A stretch of 64,000 nt of DNA from Nitrosospira multiformis. GTDB taxonomy: Bacteria; Pseudomonadota; Gammaproteobacteria; Burkholderiales; Nitrosomonadaceae. Below the pieces are notes generated by a model that worked only from the letters and a program-made list of their open reading frames with translations, did no database searches and was not told the origin of the DNA. The stretch covers positions 124,001-188,000 of the forward strand of contig JAFKJB010000003.1 in assembly GCA_017306155.1 (NCBI GenBank), in the 5' to 3' direction. Both the position numbers and the translations under genes were made by a program. Of the stretch, positions 46,929 to 56,961 are shown one piece after another; position 1 is the first letter of the stretch, and each line of letters opens with the position of its first letter.

Positions 46929-48452
46929 GTGAATAACAGGAAGAAACTGATTCCGATCATTGCCGTAATCGCCGCAGGAATTGTACTGGGCAGCCTGATA
47001 CTCGGCTGGGAGAGAACCTCTCCGCCTTCCCCGGCATCTTCCACAGGCAATGAAGCGCCTGCGGGGGCATCCACATCCGGATCGTCGCAGCACAGGGAAG
47101 GACCGAAAGGGGGCAGACTGTTCACCGCCGATAAAGGCAATGACTTTGCAGTGGAGGTAACAATCTTTGAAGCAGGCATTGCTCCACGCTTCAGGCTCTA
47201 TCTATATGAAAAGAGCAAGCCCCTTCCGCCCGCCGCTGCCAAAGTCACCATGACGCTGTCGCGACTGGGGGCCCCGGCGCAGGTATTCAGGTTCACACCG
47301 GAGGCTGATTACCTGGTGAGCGATCAGGTAGTAAAAGAACCCCATTCGTTTGATGCCGCGATAGCTGTCGAATGGAAGGGCAGAACAATGCAGTGGGAGT
47401 ATAACCAGGTGGAGGCCAGAGTGGAGATGCCGGACGAAATGCTCAAGAGCATCGGTGTGGAAATACGCACCGCCGCTCCCGCAGTGATCAAGCCTGCTTT
47501 GGTTCTGCCCGGCGAAATCATCTTCAACGAGCATACCATCGTGCAGGTCGTGCCCCGCCTGCCTGGCATCGTTACCGCCGTCGAGCGGCATCATGGCCAG
47601 CAGGTGAAAAAGGGAGAGATTCTTGCAGTCATTGAAAGCCAGATGCTGGCCGATCTGCGCAGCCAGCATCGGGTAGCCAAAAAAAGGCTGGCGCTGGCGC
47701 AAACAACGTATGAGCGGGAACGGCGACTCTGGGAAGAAAAAATCTCGGCCAAGCAGGATTACCTCATTGCCCAGGAACTGCTCAACGAGGCCGAAATAGC
47801 GGTTGACCTCGCTTCGGTCAAGCTGCGCGCACTGGGAGTGCAACCCGAGTCGACTTCGGTCGGCAATGATATTGCCCGCTATGAAGTCCGCGCACCCATT
47901 TCCGGCCTCATTATCGATAAGACCGTCGCGACAGGTCAGACGCTGAAGGAAGATGATCACATTTTTGTCATTGCCGATGTATCCACGGTGTGGACGGCAA
48001 TAACGGTCTATCCGAAAGATCTGGATGTGGTCAGGATTGGTCAGCAGGCAACAGTCCGGGCGACAGCCTCGGATGTCGAAGGAACAGGCGTAGTGACCTA
48101 TATCACAACACTGATCGGTGGACAAACCCGTACCGCCACTGCGCGCATTGTGCTTGAAAACGCAGACGGGAGATGGCGTCCTGGCATGTTCGTGCGCGCA
48201 GAAATCGTAGCCGGGGAAATCGAGGTTCCGGTAGCGATAGCACGCGATGCCGTGCAAACACTGGGCAATTGGACAGTGGTCTTCGGCCGCTACGGCGAAT
48301 ACTTTGAAGCGCGGCCGCTCAAACTCGGGCAAAGCGACGGGTACATGATAGAAGTACTGGACGGGTTGCGCGCCGGGGAACACTACGCCACGGGAAATAC
48401 TTTCGCCATCAAGGCCGAGCTTGGTAAAGCCGGCGCGGCTCACGTCCATTGA
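46929..48452 (+). CDS. czcB: Periplasmic adaptor (membrane-fusion protein), CzcB-like
   Basis: Links the RND pump to the outer-membrane channel. One N-terminal membrane anchor (LIPIIAVIAAGIVLGSLILG) precedes a CzcB-type N-terminal beta domain (GPKGGRLFTADKGNDFAVEV), the lipoyl/hairpin region (IVTAVERHHGQQVKKGEILA) and the beta-barrel (VRAPISGLIIDKTVATGQTL). GTG start at 46929 with AAGGAG upstream. A long minus-strand open frame across it is only an antisense shadow. Confidence 0.9.
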   Translation: MNNRKKLIPIIAVIAAGIVLGSLILGWERTSPPSPASSTGNEAPAGASTSGSSQHREGPKGGRLFTADKGNDFAVEVTIFEAGIAPRFRLYLYEKSKPLPPAAAKVTMTLSRLGAPAQVFRFTPEADYLVSDQVVKEPHSFDAAIAVEWKGRTMQWEYNQVEARVEMPDEMLKSIGVEIRTAAPAVIKPALVLPGEIIFNEHTIVQVVPRLPGIVTAVERHHGQQVKKGEILAVIESQMLADLRSQHRVAKKRLALAQTTYERERRLWEEKISAKQDYLIAQELLNEAEIAVDLASVKLRALGVQPESTSVGNDIARYEVRAPISGLIIDKTVATGQTLKEDDHIFVIADVSTVWTAITVYPKDLDVVRIGQQATVRATASDVEGTGVVTYITTLIGGQTRTATARIVLENADGRWRPGMFVRAEIVAGEIEVPVAIARDAVQTLGNWTVVFGRYGEYFEARPLKLGQSDGYMIEVLDGLRAGEHYATGNTFAIKAELGKAGAAHVH

Positions 48453-48502
48453 TTCCACGGGCGACCCAGCCCTTGAGCCTGAAAAAGGCATAGCGAACCA
48501 TA

Positions 48503-51500
48503 ATGATTGAAAGAATTTTAAGCATTTCAATACAGCAGCGCGGTCTGATTCTGACCGCGGTACTGGTAATGGCATTGCTCGGAGTCTACAGTTACCAGAG
48601 ATTGCCCATCGACGCCGTGCCGGATATCACCAACGTGCAGGTGCAGATCAATACTCACGCGACTGGCTACTCTCCGCTGGAAGTGGAACAGCGTGTGACC
48701 TTCCCGATCGAAATAATCATGGCAGGTCTCCCACAGCTCGAATACACACGCTCGCTCTCGCGCTACGGGTTGTCGCAAGTTACCGTCATCTTTGAGGATG
48801 GAACCGATATCTACCACGCCCGCCAGTTGGTGAGCCAACGCATCCAGGAAGCAAGAAACCGCCTGCCAGCCGACGTTGAGCCTACCATGGGGCCGATCTC
48901 CACCGGTCTTGGCGAGATATTCATGTGGACGGTCGACGCGAGGGAAAATACGAGAAAAGCGGACGGCAGCAAATACAGCCTTACTGACCTGCGTGAAATG
49001 CAGGATTGGCTCATCCGGCCGCAGATGCGCACTGTTCCGGGGGTGGCGGAGGTCAATACCCTGGGAGGATTCGTCAAGCAGTTCCACGTAGCGCCCTACC
49101 CTGAAAAACTGATCTCCCTGGGATTGACGCTCGACGATGTCATTACCGCGTTGCGCCGTAATAACCTGAATGTAGGCGCAGGCTATATCGAGAAAAGCGG
49201 TGAACAGTATCTGGTACGCGTGCCCGGACAGGTCACCAACCTGGAGCAGATCGGAAACATCACGCTAGGATCTCGTGCAGGGATACCCATTCGCATCAAG
49301 GATGTGGCCGACCTGCTGATAGGCAAGGAATTGAGAACGGGCGCTGCCACCCAGAACGGTGGAGAAGTGGTCATCGGCACGGCGCACATGCTGATGGGGG
49401 AAAACAGCCGGACCGTTTCCATTGCCGCTGCCGAAAAACTGGCGGAAATCAATCACAGCTTGCCGCCAGGTGTGGTTGCGACCCCCGTCTACAATCGTAC
49501 TACTCTCGTTGACAAGACTATCCGCACGGTTGCGGATAACTTGCTCGAGGGCGCGGTACTGGTCATTACAGTACTGTTCGTTTCGCTAGGCAATTTTCGT
49601 GCAGCCCTGATTGCAGCACTCATCATCCCGCTATCCATGCTGTTCACTCTCAGCGGGATGGTAGCCAGTGAAGTCAGCGCCAATCTGCTGAGCCTGGGAG
49701 CGCTCGACTTCGGCATCATCGTCGATGGCGCTGTCATTATCGTGGAAAACTGCATGCGCCGCCTAACACACGAGCAGACACAGCTGCAAAGAGAATTGAC
49801 TTCTGATGAGCGCTTTGCCACGGTTTTCGAGGCATCCCGTGAAGTACGGCGTCCCCTGCTCTATGGACAACTCATTATCATGATCGTCTATCTCCCGGTA
49901 TTTGCCCTGTCAGGCGTGGAAGGCAAGATGTTTCATCCGATGGCCTTCACAGTGCTGATGGCCTTGCTGGGCGCCCTGATTCTCTCGCTGACGTTCATTC
50001 CAGCGGCGGTGGCGCTTTTCCTCACCGGCAAAGTGACGGAAAAGGAAAGCGCGGCTGTAGCCTGGGCAAAGAAAATATACATGCCTGCCTTGAATGTCGC
50101 AATTGGCAACAGAGGCCTGACAATCACGCTTGCCATGGTCATCGTGGCGTTATCCCTGCTGCTGACAACACGGATGGGGACTGAATTTCTGCCTACCCTG
50201 GATGAAGAAGATATTGCGCTGCACGCGATACGCATTCCCGGCACCAGCCTGACCACATCCGTGGAAATGCAGAATGAACTGGAGAAGACCATCAGGAGCT
50301 TCCCCGAAGTAAAAAGAGTTTTTGCAAAGATAGGTACCGCCGAGATTGCAACCGATCCCATGCCACCGAGTGTCGCGGATGTGTTTATCATCCTCAAACC
50401 GCAATCGGAATGGAGGGAACAGTATTCTTCCAAGGCAGAACTGATAGCAGCGATGGAACAAGCGGTGAAGACGGTGCCGGGAAACAATTACGAGTTTACC
50501 CAGCCGATACAGATGCGTTTCAACGAACTGTTGTCGGGTGTGCGCGCCGATGTAGCCGTGAAAGTGTTCGGTGACGATATGGACATACTGCTTGCGCTCG
50601 CTGGACGGGTCGAACAAGTTCTGCACACGGTTCCCGGGGCGGCGGATGTGAAGGTCGAGCAACTGCTCGGACTGCCGGTACTCTCCGTGCGCCCGGATCG
50701 GGAGAAACTCGCGCGCTACGGGCTGAACGTAGCCGATGTGCAGGATGCGGTCGCAGTAGCAATCGGTGGTCGGAATGCCGGAACAATTTTCGAGGGCGAT
50801 CGCCGTTTCGAGCTTCAGGTCCGCCTTCCGGAACAAATCCGCACGCATATGGAATCGCTCAGCCGTCTGCCAATCGGACTGCCTCCCGCAGCCCTCCGGC
50901 CAGCAGCGGAGAGTCCGGCCGCTCTTGCACCCGCTTACGTCACGTTGGGTGAAGTGGCGGAGATTGAAGTGATCCAGGGACTCAACCAAGTGAGCCGGGA
51001 AAATGGAAAACGACGGGTAGTGATTAGCGCCAATGTGCGCGGACGGGACCTCGGCTCCTTCGTCGAGGAAGCGCAAACCCTTATCAAGGAGAAGGTAGCC
51101 ATTCCTTCCGGCTACTGGACGAAATGGGGGGGACAGTTCGAGCAACTCATACTCGCTGCAAAGCGACTCGAGATCGTTGTCCCGCTCGCGCTCGGACTGG
51201 TCTTTTTCTTCCTGTACAGTATGCTCGGAAATTTCCGCGACAGCTTGCTGGTATTTACGGGCATACCACTGGCCATGACAGGCGGAATATTCGCCCTCTG
51301 GCTGCGCGATATTTCACTGTCTATTTCTGCTGGGGTCGGATTCATCGCCGGTTCGGGCGTAGCCGTCCTGGACGGCCTGGTTCTGATAACTTTCGTCCGG
51401 GAGCTGCGCGCTGAAGGCATGACGCTGGATGAAGCCATTCGGACCGGATCTCTCCTCAGACTCCGCCCTGTACTGATTACAACGTGGGTTGAAAGCCTGG

Positions 51501-51673
51501 GTTTCCTGCCCATGGCACTGAGCACCAGTACTGGAGCTGAGGTACAGCGCACATTGGCAACCGTGATGATCGGCAGCACACTTTCCCAATCGCTGCTGAC
51601 CTTACTGGTGCTGCCGGCACTGTACCATCTCGCCCATGGAAGAGATGCGTCCGAATCCGCCGGGGCAACTTGA
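48503..51673 (+). CDS. czcA: Heavy-metal efflux RND transporter, CzcA-like
   Basis: Proton-driven inner-membrane pump exporting divalent metal ions across the envelope. The 1056-residue protein has the RND layout of 12 membrane helices and two large periplasmic loops. Helix 4 carries DFGIIVDGAVIIVEN with Asp402, Asp408 and Glu415, the HME signature of CzcA for zinc, cobalt and cadmium, and unlike the CusA copper pattern. VIQGLNQVSRENGKRRVVIS is the second-half hallmark. It completes the czcCBA set; which metals are exported is inferred only from this motif. Confidence 0.93.
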   Translation: MIERILSISIQQRGLILTAVLVMALLGVYSYQRLPIDAVPDITNVQVQINTHATGYSPLEVEQRVTFPIEIIMAGLPQLEYTRSLSRYGLSQVTVIFEDGTDIYHARQLVSQRIQEARNRLPADVEPTMGPISTGLGEIFMWTVDARENTRKADGSKYSLTDLREMQDWLIRPQMRTVPGVAEVNTLGGFVKQFHVAPYPEKLISLGLTLDDVITALRRNNLNVGAGYIEKSGEQYLVRVPGQVTNLEQIGNITLGSRAGIPIRIKDVADLLIGKELRTGAATQNGGEVVIGTAHMLMGENSRTVSIAAAEKLAEINHSLPPGVVATPVYNRTTLVDKTIRTVADNLLEGAVLVITVLFVSLGNFRAALIAALIIPLSMLFTLSGMVASEVSANLLSLGALDFGIIVDGAVIIVENCMRRLTHEQTQLQRELTSDERFATVFEASREVRRPLLYGQLIIMIVYLPVFALSGVEGKMFHPMAFTVLMALLGALILSLTFIPAAVALFLTGKVTEKESAAVAWAKKIYMPALNVAIGNRGLTITLAMVIVALSLLLTTRMGTEFLPTLDEEDIALHAIRIPGTSLTTSVEMQNELEKTIRSFPEVKRVFAKIGTAEIATDPMPPSVADVFIILKPQSEWREQYSSKAELIAAMEQAVKTVPGNNYEFTQPIQMRFNELLSGVRADVAVKVFGDDMDILLALAGRVEQVLHTVPGAADVKVEQLLGLPVLSVRPDREKLARYGLNVADVQDAVAVAIGGRNAGTIFEGDRRFELQVRLPEQIRTHMESLSRLPIGLPPAALRPAAESPAALAPAYVTLGEVAEIEVIQGLNQVSRENGKRRVVISANVRGRDLGSFVEEAQTLIKEKVAIPSGYWTKWGGQFEQLILAAKRLEIVVPLALGLVFFFLYSMLGNFRDSLLVFTGIPLAMTGGIFALWLRDISLSISAGVGFIAGSGVAVLDGLVLITFVRELRAEGMTLDEAIRTGSLLRLRPVLITTWVESLGFLPMALSTSTGAEVQRTLATVMIGSTLSQSLLTLLVLPALYHLAHGRDASESAGAT

Positions 51674-51849
51674 GATAATGCTGGCGGTTTCCATATTTTT
51701 GGCTCCGGCTGGCTGCGAGTATTCGGTGGTAACCTCCAGCCGCTGTTCCCTGTCGATCCTGTTTGCTCACACGCCAATAAGTAGTTCAAGATATCAGGAA
51801 ATTCGGGATTTAGGTTAAAATAATCCTTTAACCATCCAGGACGCCACCG

Positions 51850-53064
51850 ATGAAAAAACTTCGCGTCCCCCATCGCACCAAGTCGGCGCGCATGGTTCAG
51901 GAGCTCGTGCGCCTGGCAGCGGGACTTGCCACTTCCGGCAGCCGCGTAGAAGACGCCTTCTGGGAGAATCGCCTTGGAGCAAAAATACATGCCCAACTGC
52001 GTACGGGGGACGATCAGAATCTCGAAGCCGCGCTGGATCAGCTTTATGACGCTGATCCTGGAGGCTACAGTGAATTCATGTATGCCATCGAAGCTGCAAT
52101 AGAATGCAGCATATTCACGCGAGGGGATCACACTTACGACGTTTTAATGTTTGCTGTACCGGTGCTCACCTGGTCACGTTTTTCGATTCCCTCGGGACCA
52201 ATGACAGAATCCATGCTTTCCGAACTTCGCGGCCAGTTACAGGTACAGGTGCTGGCGGACGATGCCAGGCTTGCGCTGGCGGATTGTCTTTTCAGCCCCG
52301 ACCAATTGCCAAGAGGCTATCATCTTACACATGAACTGGCCCGCAAACTCTGGTCGGCAGCGGTGACAGGACAACGCGATTTGCATATGAACCCACAGCA
52401 GCTTGCTGAAACAGGGCGGTTTCTTTCTGATACCCGCTATCTCCTCGGCGGGATCGCGGTACCTCAGGGAAAACCCATGTTCCGCTGGCAGCAGGGGGAT
52501 ACGGGTGAGTACAAGGGCAGCAACGTTTCCACCCTCCAGTTCTCCAAAGAGCAGATACTGCACGCATGGCAGACTCATGGTACCACGGTGCTGCTGCCGC
52601 TATTCCAGGGCTGTGCGTTTGAACTGCTGATGCCGGATGGCTTTTTTTCAGCATGGCGCACAGCGGACCGCCTGGCCCGTCCCTATTCGGTGCGTGCCAC
52701 GGTTGATTTTCTGGAAACCACCCTGAGTATTTCCCCGGACAGGTTGCGCGCAGTGATCGCGCCTTTCTACGACCAGTGGCTGGAGGAATACCGCATTGGC
52801 TTCACCCTCAAGGATCGGGACAATGTTCTCTACGGCATCATCTGGGGACTGGTAGGGGATGAGGATGAAAATACCGATAGCGTCGTTCAGATCGAGGCAG
52901 CGCTGCGGGAATGCGGGGTGACGCAAACCATCCTGCTGCAAGAGCATTTTCTTCTGGAGTACTGCGAAGAATGCGGGGGGCCGCTGTTTCCCAATGCGGA
53001 TGGTGAAATCGTGCATGCAGAATTCCCGGAAGAAGGTGAAATAGTGCCCGTACATCTGCATTGA
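51850..53064 (+). CDS. DUF2863-family protein
   Basis: A 404-residue cytoplasmic protein resembling the DUF2863 family, which is known mainly from Betaproteobacteria and has no assigned function. It begins [20 protein letters not shown] and ends in an acidic segment with [20 protein letters not shown], where a CxxC pair could bind metal. AGGACG precedes the ATG. msrB follows about 50 bp downstream on the same strand. Confidence 0.75.
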   Translation: MKKLRVPHRTKSARMVQELVRLAAGLATSGSRVEDAFWENRLGAKIHAQLRTGDDQNLEAALDQLYDADPGGYSEFMYAIEAAIECSIFTRGDHTYDVLMFAVPVLTWSRFSIPSGPMTESMLSELRGQLQVQVLADDARLALADCLFSPDQLPRGYHLTHELARKLWSAAVTGQRDLHMNPQQLAETGRFLSDTRYLLGGIAVPQGKPMFRWQQGDTGEYKGSNVSTLQFSKEQILHAWQTHGTTVLLPLFQGCAFELLMPDGFFSAWRTADRLARPYSVRATVDFLETTLSISPDRLRAVIAPFYDQWLEEYRIGFTLKDRDNVLYGIIWGLVGDEDENTDSVVQIEAALRECGVTQTILLQEHFLLEYCEECGGPLFPNADGEIVHAEFPEEGEIVPVHLH

Positions 53065-53116
53065 GCATGTTCATCATCTTATTCAGGAGCATCAATTTTT
53101 TTCCGGAAGAGGAATC

Positions 53117-53527
53117 ATGAGTGGAAAGCTTGCTAAATCCGACCAGGAATGGAAAAACCAGCTAACCCCGCAGCAGTATCATGTATGCCGCGAAAAAGGG
53201 ACGGAGCGGGCGTTCACAGGGGAATACTGGGACTGCCACGATCAGGGCGTGTATCGTTGCGCCTGCTGCGGCGCTGCCTTGTTTGACTCGGAGACCAAAT
53301 TCGATTCCGGTACGGGATGGCCTTCTTTCTGGCAGCCTGCCCGATCGGAAAATGTCGTCAACCAGGAAGATAACAGCCATTTCATGCGGCGGGTAGAAGC
53401 GTTGTGCGCCCGCTGCGACGCGCACCTCGGCCACGTATTCGAGGATGGCCCTGCTCCGACCGGACTGCGCTACTGCATCAATTCCGCTTCCCTCAAGCTC
53501 GATCGAGATTCTTCGAAGACTGAATAA
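53117..53527 (+). CDS. msrB: Peptide-methionine (R)-S-oxide reductase MsrB
   Basis: Repairs oxidised methionine in proteins. The 136-residue protein has two zinc CxxC pairs ([11 protein letters not shown] and [10 protein letters not shown]), the GTGWPSFW substrate motif, and the catalytic Cys in RYCINSASL. There is no signal peptide, so it is cytoplasmic. GAGGAATC stands before the ATG. Confidence 0.96.
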   Translation: MSGKLAKSDQEWKNQLTPQQYHVCREKGTERAFTGEYWDCHDQGVYRCACCGAALFDSETKFDSGTGWPSFWQPARSENVVNQEDNSHFMRRVEALCARCDAHLGHVFEDGPAPTGLRYCINSASLKLDRDSSKTE

Positions 53528-53620
53528 ACGGGCAGCAAGGGAAGTTAAACGGGAACGCAATGCGCTTTGCTAATTGCGCTTGCACTCACAAATAACTGGG
53601 TCCGCTCAAACTCCATCGCG

Positions 53621-54166
53621 ATGAAATTTCTTTTTGATCTCTTTCCGGTAATCCTGTTTTTCATAACTTTCAAGATTTATGGCATCTATGCCGCCACTGC
53701 TGTAGCGATTGTCGCCACTTTTGTGCAGATCGGCTGGGTATGGTTTCGCCATGGCAAAGTCGACACCATGCTGTGGGTCAGCCTGGTTCTCATAGTCGTT
53801 TTCGGCAGCGCAACACTTATTCTGCAGGATGAAACATTCATCAAATGGAAACCATCCGTGCTCTACTGGCTGTTCGCGGCCGCACTGTTGATAGCCCAGG
53901 CGGTTTTCAAGAAAAATTTTATCCGGACGATGATGAAAGAACAGCTCACCTTGCCGGAGCCGGTCTGGGCTCGAGTGAACGCGAGCTGGGCAGCATTTTT
54001 TGCATTTATGGGCGCCGCCAACCTCTATGTCGCCTTTAATTACTCTACTGAAACCTGGGTTGATTTCAAGCTGTTCGGCTTCATGGGCTTCATGCTGGTT
54101 TTTGTCGTATTACAGGGATTGATGCTGGGGAAATACATGGTAACCGACGAGGATAAAGAGGCGTGA
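53621..54166 (+). CDS. yciB: Inner-membrane septation protein A family (YciB)
   Basis: A 181-residue inner-membrane protein with five to six hydrophobic helices, [20 protein letters not shown] at the start and [18 protein letters not shown] near the end, both family hallmarks. It affects envelope integrity and cell division. The ATG at 53621 gives the conserved N-terminus. The stop overlaps the yciI start (TGATG). Confidence 0.94.
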   Translation: MKFLFDLFPVILFFITFKIYGIYAATAVAIVATFVQIGWVWFRHGKVDTMLWVSLVLIVVFGSATLILQDETFIKWKPSVLYWLFAAALLIAQAVFKKNFIRTMMKEQLTLPEPVWARVNASWAAFFAFMGAANLYVAFNYSTETWVDFKLFGFMGFMLVFVVLQGLMLGKYMVTDEDKEA

Positions 54167-54468
54167 TGCTATATGCAATAAGCGGCGAGGATGTGCCCGA
54201 CAGCCTTGAAAAAAGAATGGCGGTGCGTCCTGCGCATCTCGAACGCATCAAAGCGCTGCAGGAAGACGGCCGCCTTGTTTTAGCCGGTCCATATCCTGCG
54301 ATTGACAGCCCCGATCCCGGGCCGGCGGGATTTTCCGGGAGCCTGATCATAGCCGAATTCGAGTCGCTCGAAGCAGCCCGGGCCTGGGCGCAAGCGGATC
54401 CCTACGCCACTTCGGGCGTCTATGCAAAAGTGATGGTGAAGCCATTCAAAAAGGTTTTACCGGCATAA
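54166..54468 (+). CDS. yciI: YciI family protein
   Basis: A 100-residue ferredoxin-like-fold protein. It has [21 protein letters not shown] with the conserved His, then a beta-strand pair ending [13 protein letters not shown]. The biochemical role is unclear in this family. The ATG shares a base with the yciB stop, indicating coupling in the yciB-yciI-bolA-ppiC cluster. Confidence 0.9.
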   Translation: MLYAISGEDVPDSLEKRMAVRPAHLERIKALQEDGRLVLAGPYPAIDSPDPGPAGFSGSLIIAEFESLEAARAWAQADPYATSGVYAKVMVKPFKKVLPA

Positions 54469-54488
54469 CCTTCCTGACCGGAGGCCGG

Positions 54489-54764
54489 ATGAATACTATC
54501 GAATTGATGAAGCAGAAGCTCGCTGCCCTGGAACCTGTGGTAATCCGGATTGCGGACGAAAGCGCGCACCACGCGGGACATGAAGGCGCCAAAGCAGGAG
54601 GTGGCCACTATTTGCTTACCATCGTCTCACATCAATTCATCAGCAAGTCGGCTCTGGCGCGGCACCGGCTGGTTTATGATGCCCTGCGCGAGATGCTGCA
54701 CAAGAATATTCACGCCTTAAGCGTAAAAGCGTATACTCCCGAAGAATTTGATTCGATCCACTGA
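54489..54764 (+). CDS. bolA: BolA family protein
   Basis: A 91-residue BolA-like protein; the family partners with monothiol glutaredoxins in iron-sulfur handling and can bind DNA. It has MKQKLAALEPVVIRIADESA, the GGGHYLLTIVSHQF strand, and the invariant RHRLVYDAL helix. GGAGG precedes the ATG at good spacing. Confidence 0.92.
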   Translation: MNTIELMKQKLAALEPVVIRIADESAHHAGHEGAKAGGGHYLLTIVSHQFISKSALARHRLVYDALREMLHKNIHALSVKAYTPEEFDSIH

Positions 54765-54776
54765 AAAGGAACCTTC

Positions 54777-55574
54777 ATGCATTTTATGAAATTTACTCGA
54801 CTTGCGGTACTGGGTATTTCCGGCGTGATCGCCGCGACGGCCGTTCAGGCCCAAACCGGCTCAACCATGGCAAAGGTGAACGGGACACCGATTCCTCAAT
54901 CGCGCCTCGATTTCATAATGAAGGCGCGGGCCGGCCAGGGTCAGCCGGATACGCCGGAGGCGAGGAAAGCCTTGCGCGAGGATCTCATCACTGAAGAGGT
55001 AATCGCCCAGGAAGCGAAGAAGAAGGGGCTGGACAGGGATCCGGACTTTATCACCCAGCTCGACATGGCGCGCCAGACAGCGATGGTCAGAGCATACCAG
55101 ATCGATTACATAAAGAACCATCCGGTAAGCGATGAAGAGCTGCATAAGGAATATGAAACGGTAAAGACGCAGATGGGGGATAAGGAATACAAGGCGCATC
55201 ATATTCTGGTGCCTACAGAAGAGGAAGCCAAAGACATTATCGCCAAGTTAAAAAAGGGCGCAAAGTTTGAAAAGCTTGCCGAGGAAAAATCCCTGGATAC
55301 GGGCAGCAAGAGCAAGGGTGGCGAACTGGACTGGAGTCCGGCTGCAAACTATGTCCAACCTTTTGCCGAGGCCCTGACCAAGCTGCGCAAGGGCCAGCTC
55401 ACCGATCAGGCGGTAAAAACCCCCTTCGGCTGGCATGTGATTCGTCTGGATGATGTGCGCCCCCTGAAAATTCCCCCGTTCGAGGAGATAAAACAAAACC
55501 TGGCCCAGCGCGTATTGCAACGTCAGTTTGCCGCCTCGGTCAACGATCTGCGCTCAAAGGCGAAAGTCGAGTAA
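54777..55574 (+). CDS. Periplasmic parvulin-type peptidyl-prolyl isomerase
   Basis: A secreted foldase of the PpiC/SurA-like group. The 265-residue protein has a signal peptide (VLGISGVIAATAVQAQ), an N-terminal chaperone helix bundle and a parvulin domain. The domain runs from KAHHILVPTEEEAKDIIAKL through SKGGELDW to TPFGWHVIRLDD. AAGGAACC precedes the ATG. A terminator follows. Confidence 0.93.
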   Translation: MHFMKFTRLAVLGISGVIAATAVQAQTGSTMAKVNGTPIPQSRLDFIMKARAGQGQPDTPEARKALREDLITEEVIAQEAKKKGLDRDPDFITQLDMARQTAMVRAYQIDYIKNHPVSDEELHKEYETVKTQMGDKEYKAHHILVPTEEEAKDIIAKLKKGAKFEKLAEEKSLDTGSKSKGGELDWSPAANYVQPFAEALTKLRKGQLTDQAVKTPFGWHVIRLDDVRPLKIPPFEEIKQNLAQRVLQRQFAASVNDLRSKAKVE

Positions 55575-55626
55575 GCTTCTTCCCTCATTCCTTTTATCCG
55601 GCGGCGGCGCATCGCTCCGGAGTATA

Positions 55627-55654
55627 AAAAAGGGCAGCCCCGGCTGCCTTTTTT
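55627..55654. terminator. Bidirectional terminator between ppiC-like gene and alr
   Basis: A-run, GGCAGCC, a short CC loop, GGCTGCC and TTTTTT make a compact stem with U-runs in both directions, fitting two convergent genes. The stem sequence equals that of the rpmE terminator. Confidence 0.88.
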
Positions 55655-55678
55655 GTACTCCAGTGAAAGAGAAAAAGC

Positions 55679-56752
55679 TTACGTTACCCTTTGCATTCTC
55701 GGCGCAATCGCGCACAACAGTTCATACCCCAGCGTACCCGCGGCCCGCGCAACTTCATCAACCGGCATGCCCCTCCCCCACAGCGTTACCGGGCTGCCTA
55801 CGCCCGCATCCTCGATCTCGCTCAGGTCCACGTGCAGCATGTCCATGGAGATGCGTCCCACGACCCGTGTTCGTCTTCCCTTTACAAGCACCGGGGTACC
55901 GGTAGGGGCATGACGGGGATAGCCATCAGCATAGCCCCCTGCAACAATGCCCACTCGCATCGATCGGTCAGCCCGAAAAGCGTGCCCGTAACCCACGCCG
56001 TCGCCTGGCCTGAGTGTTTGCATGGAGATAATCCTGCTCGATACAGTCATGGCGGGTTGCAAACCCAGTTGCTCTGCGGTTGTGTGAGCAAGCGGCGAGG
56101 AACCATAAAGCATGATGCCGGGACGTACCCAGTCAGCATGGGCTTCGGGAAAACGAAGAATGGCGGCAGAATTCGCGAGCGAACGGGCCATATTTCTCCC
56201 TCCCGCAGCCAGGCTGAAACATTGCAGTTGCGCTGTAATGCTGTCGTTTCCGTCCGATTCGTCGGCACATGCAAAATGGGTCATGAGAGTGATTTGCCGT
56301 ACCGCGGGATTCGCCTTGAGGCGCTCCAGCGCAGCGGGAAATTCCCTCGGCGTAAATCCCAGCCGGTTCATGCCGCTATTGAGCTTCAGAAACACATCCA
56401 GTGCTGCACGCGGTCGAACCGCCTCCAGCATGGCAAGTTGCTCGGGGTGATGCACCACGGTACTTAAATGGCATTGCTCGATCCAGCGCAGTTCGTCTAT
56501 ATCGAAAAAACCTTCCAGCAACAGGATCGTCTGGCGATAGCCCGCCTCCCTTAAACGCACGGCAGCATCCAGTTCGAGCAGGGCGAACCCCTCTGCCTCC
56601 GCCAGGGCCTCGGCAGCGCGCAGCAATCCGTGACCGTATGCATCCGCCTTGATGACGGCCATCACGCGTGAACGCGGCGCATGGCGACGAACGATAGCCA
56701 GGTTGTGCTCGAGCGCGGAGGGATCAATCAACGCCTGAATGGGACGCGACAT
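55679..56752 (-). CDS. alr: Alanine racemase
   Basis: PLP enzyme giving D-alanine for peptidoglycan. The catalytic Lys is in AVIKADAYGHG near residue 34. LNSGMNRLGF and GVGYGHAFRADRSMRVGIV (with the second catalytic Tyr in the GYGH region) are family blocks, followed by the C-terminal barrel (RISMDMLHVDLSEI). Length 357 is normal. Confidence 0.95.
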   Translation of the reverse strand: MSRPIQALIDPSALEHNLAIVRRHAPRSRVMAVIKADAYGHGLLRAAEALAEAEGFALLELDAAVRLREAGYRQTILLLEGFFDIDELRWIEQCHLSTVVHHPEQLAMLEAVRPRAALDVFLKLNSGMNRLGFTPREFPAALERLKANPAVRQITLMTHFACADESDGNDSITAQLQCFSLAAGGRNMARSLANSAAILRFPEAHADWVRPGIMLYGSSPLAHTTAEQLGLQPAMTVSSRIISMQTLRPGDGVGYGHAFRADRSMRVGIVAGGYADGYPRHAPTGTPVLVKGRRTRVVGRISMDMLHVDLSEIEDAGVGSPVTLWGRGMPVDEVARAAGTLGYELLCAIAPRMQRVT

Positions 56753-56961
56753 GGTAGTTCAGGGATATCCGGAAGTTTTTCTTGAAGATTTTCTTTGAAG
56801 GGATTCTGCGGGAACCAGAGCTGTTATGAGTGCTCCGGATCAAGCTTTTTTTTGGGTAGCATCACCAGCTTGCAATTTTCCATCAGGAGAGGGTCCGGCG
56901 ACCGTTGTATAATGCCACGCCTCATCGTTAAAAAAGAAGGTCAAGTTCTAGGAGAAAACGC

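Noticed and set aside
47202-48575. A 457-codon minus-strand open frame
   Set aside because: It lies wholly antisense to czcB, which has a ribosome site, an operon context and clear domains; the antisense product shows none.
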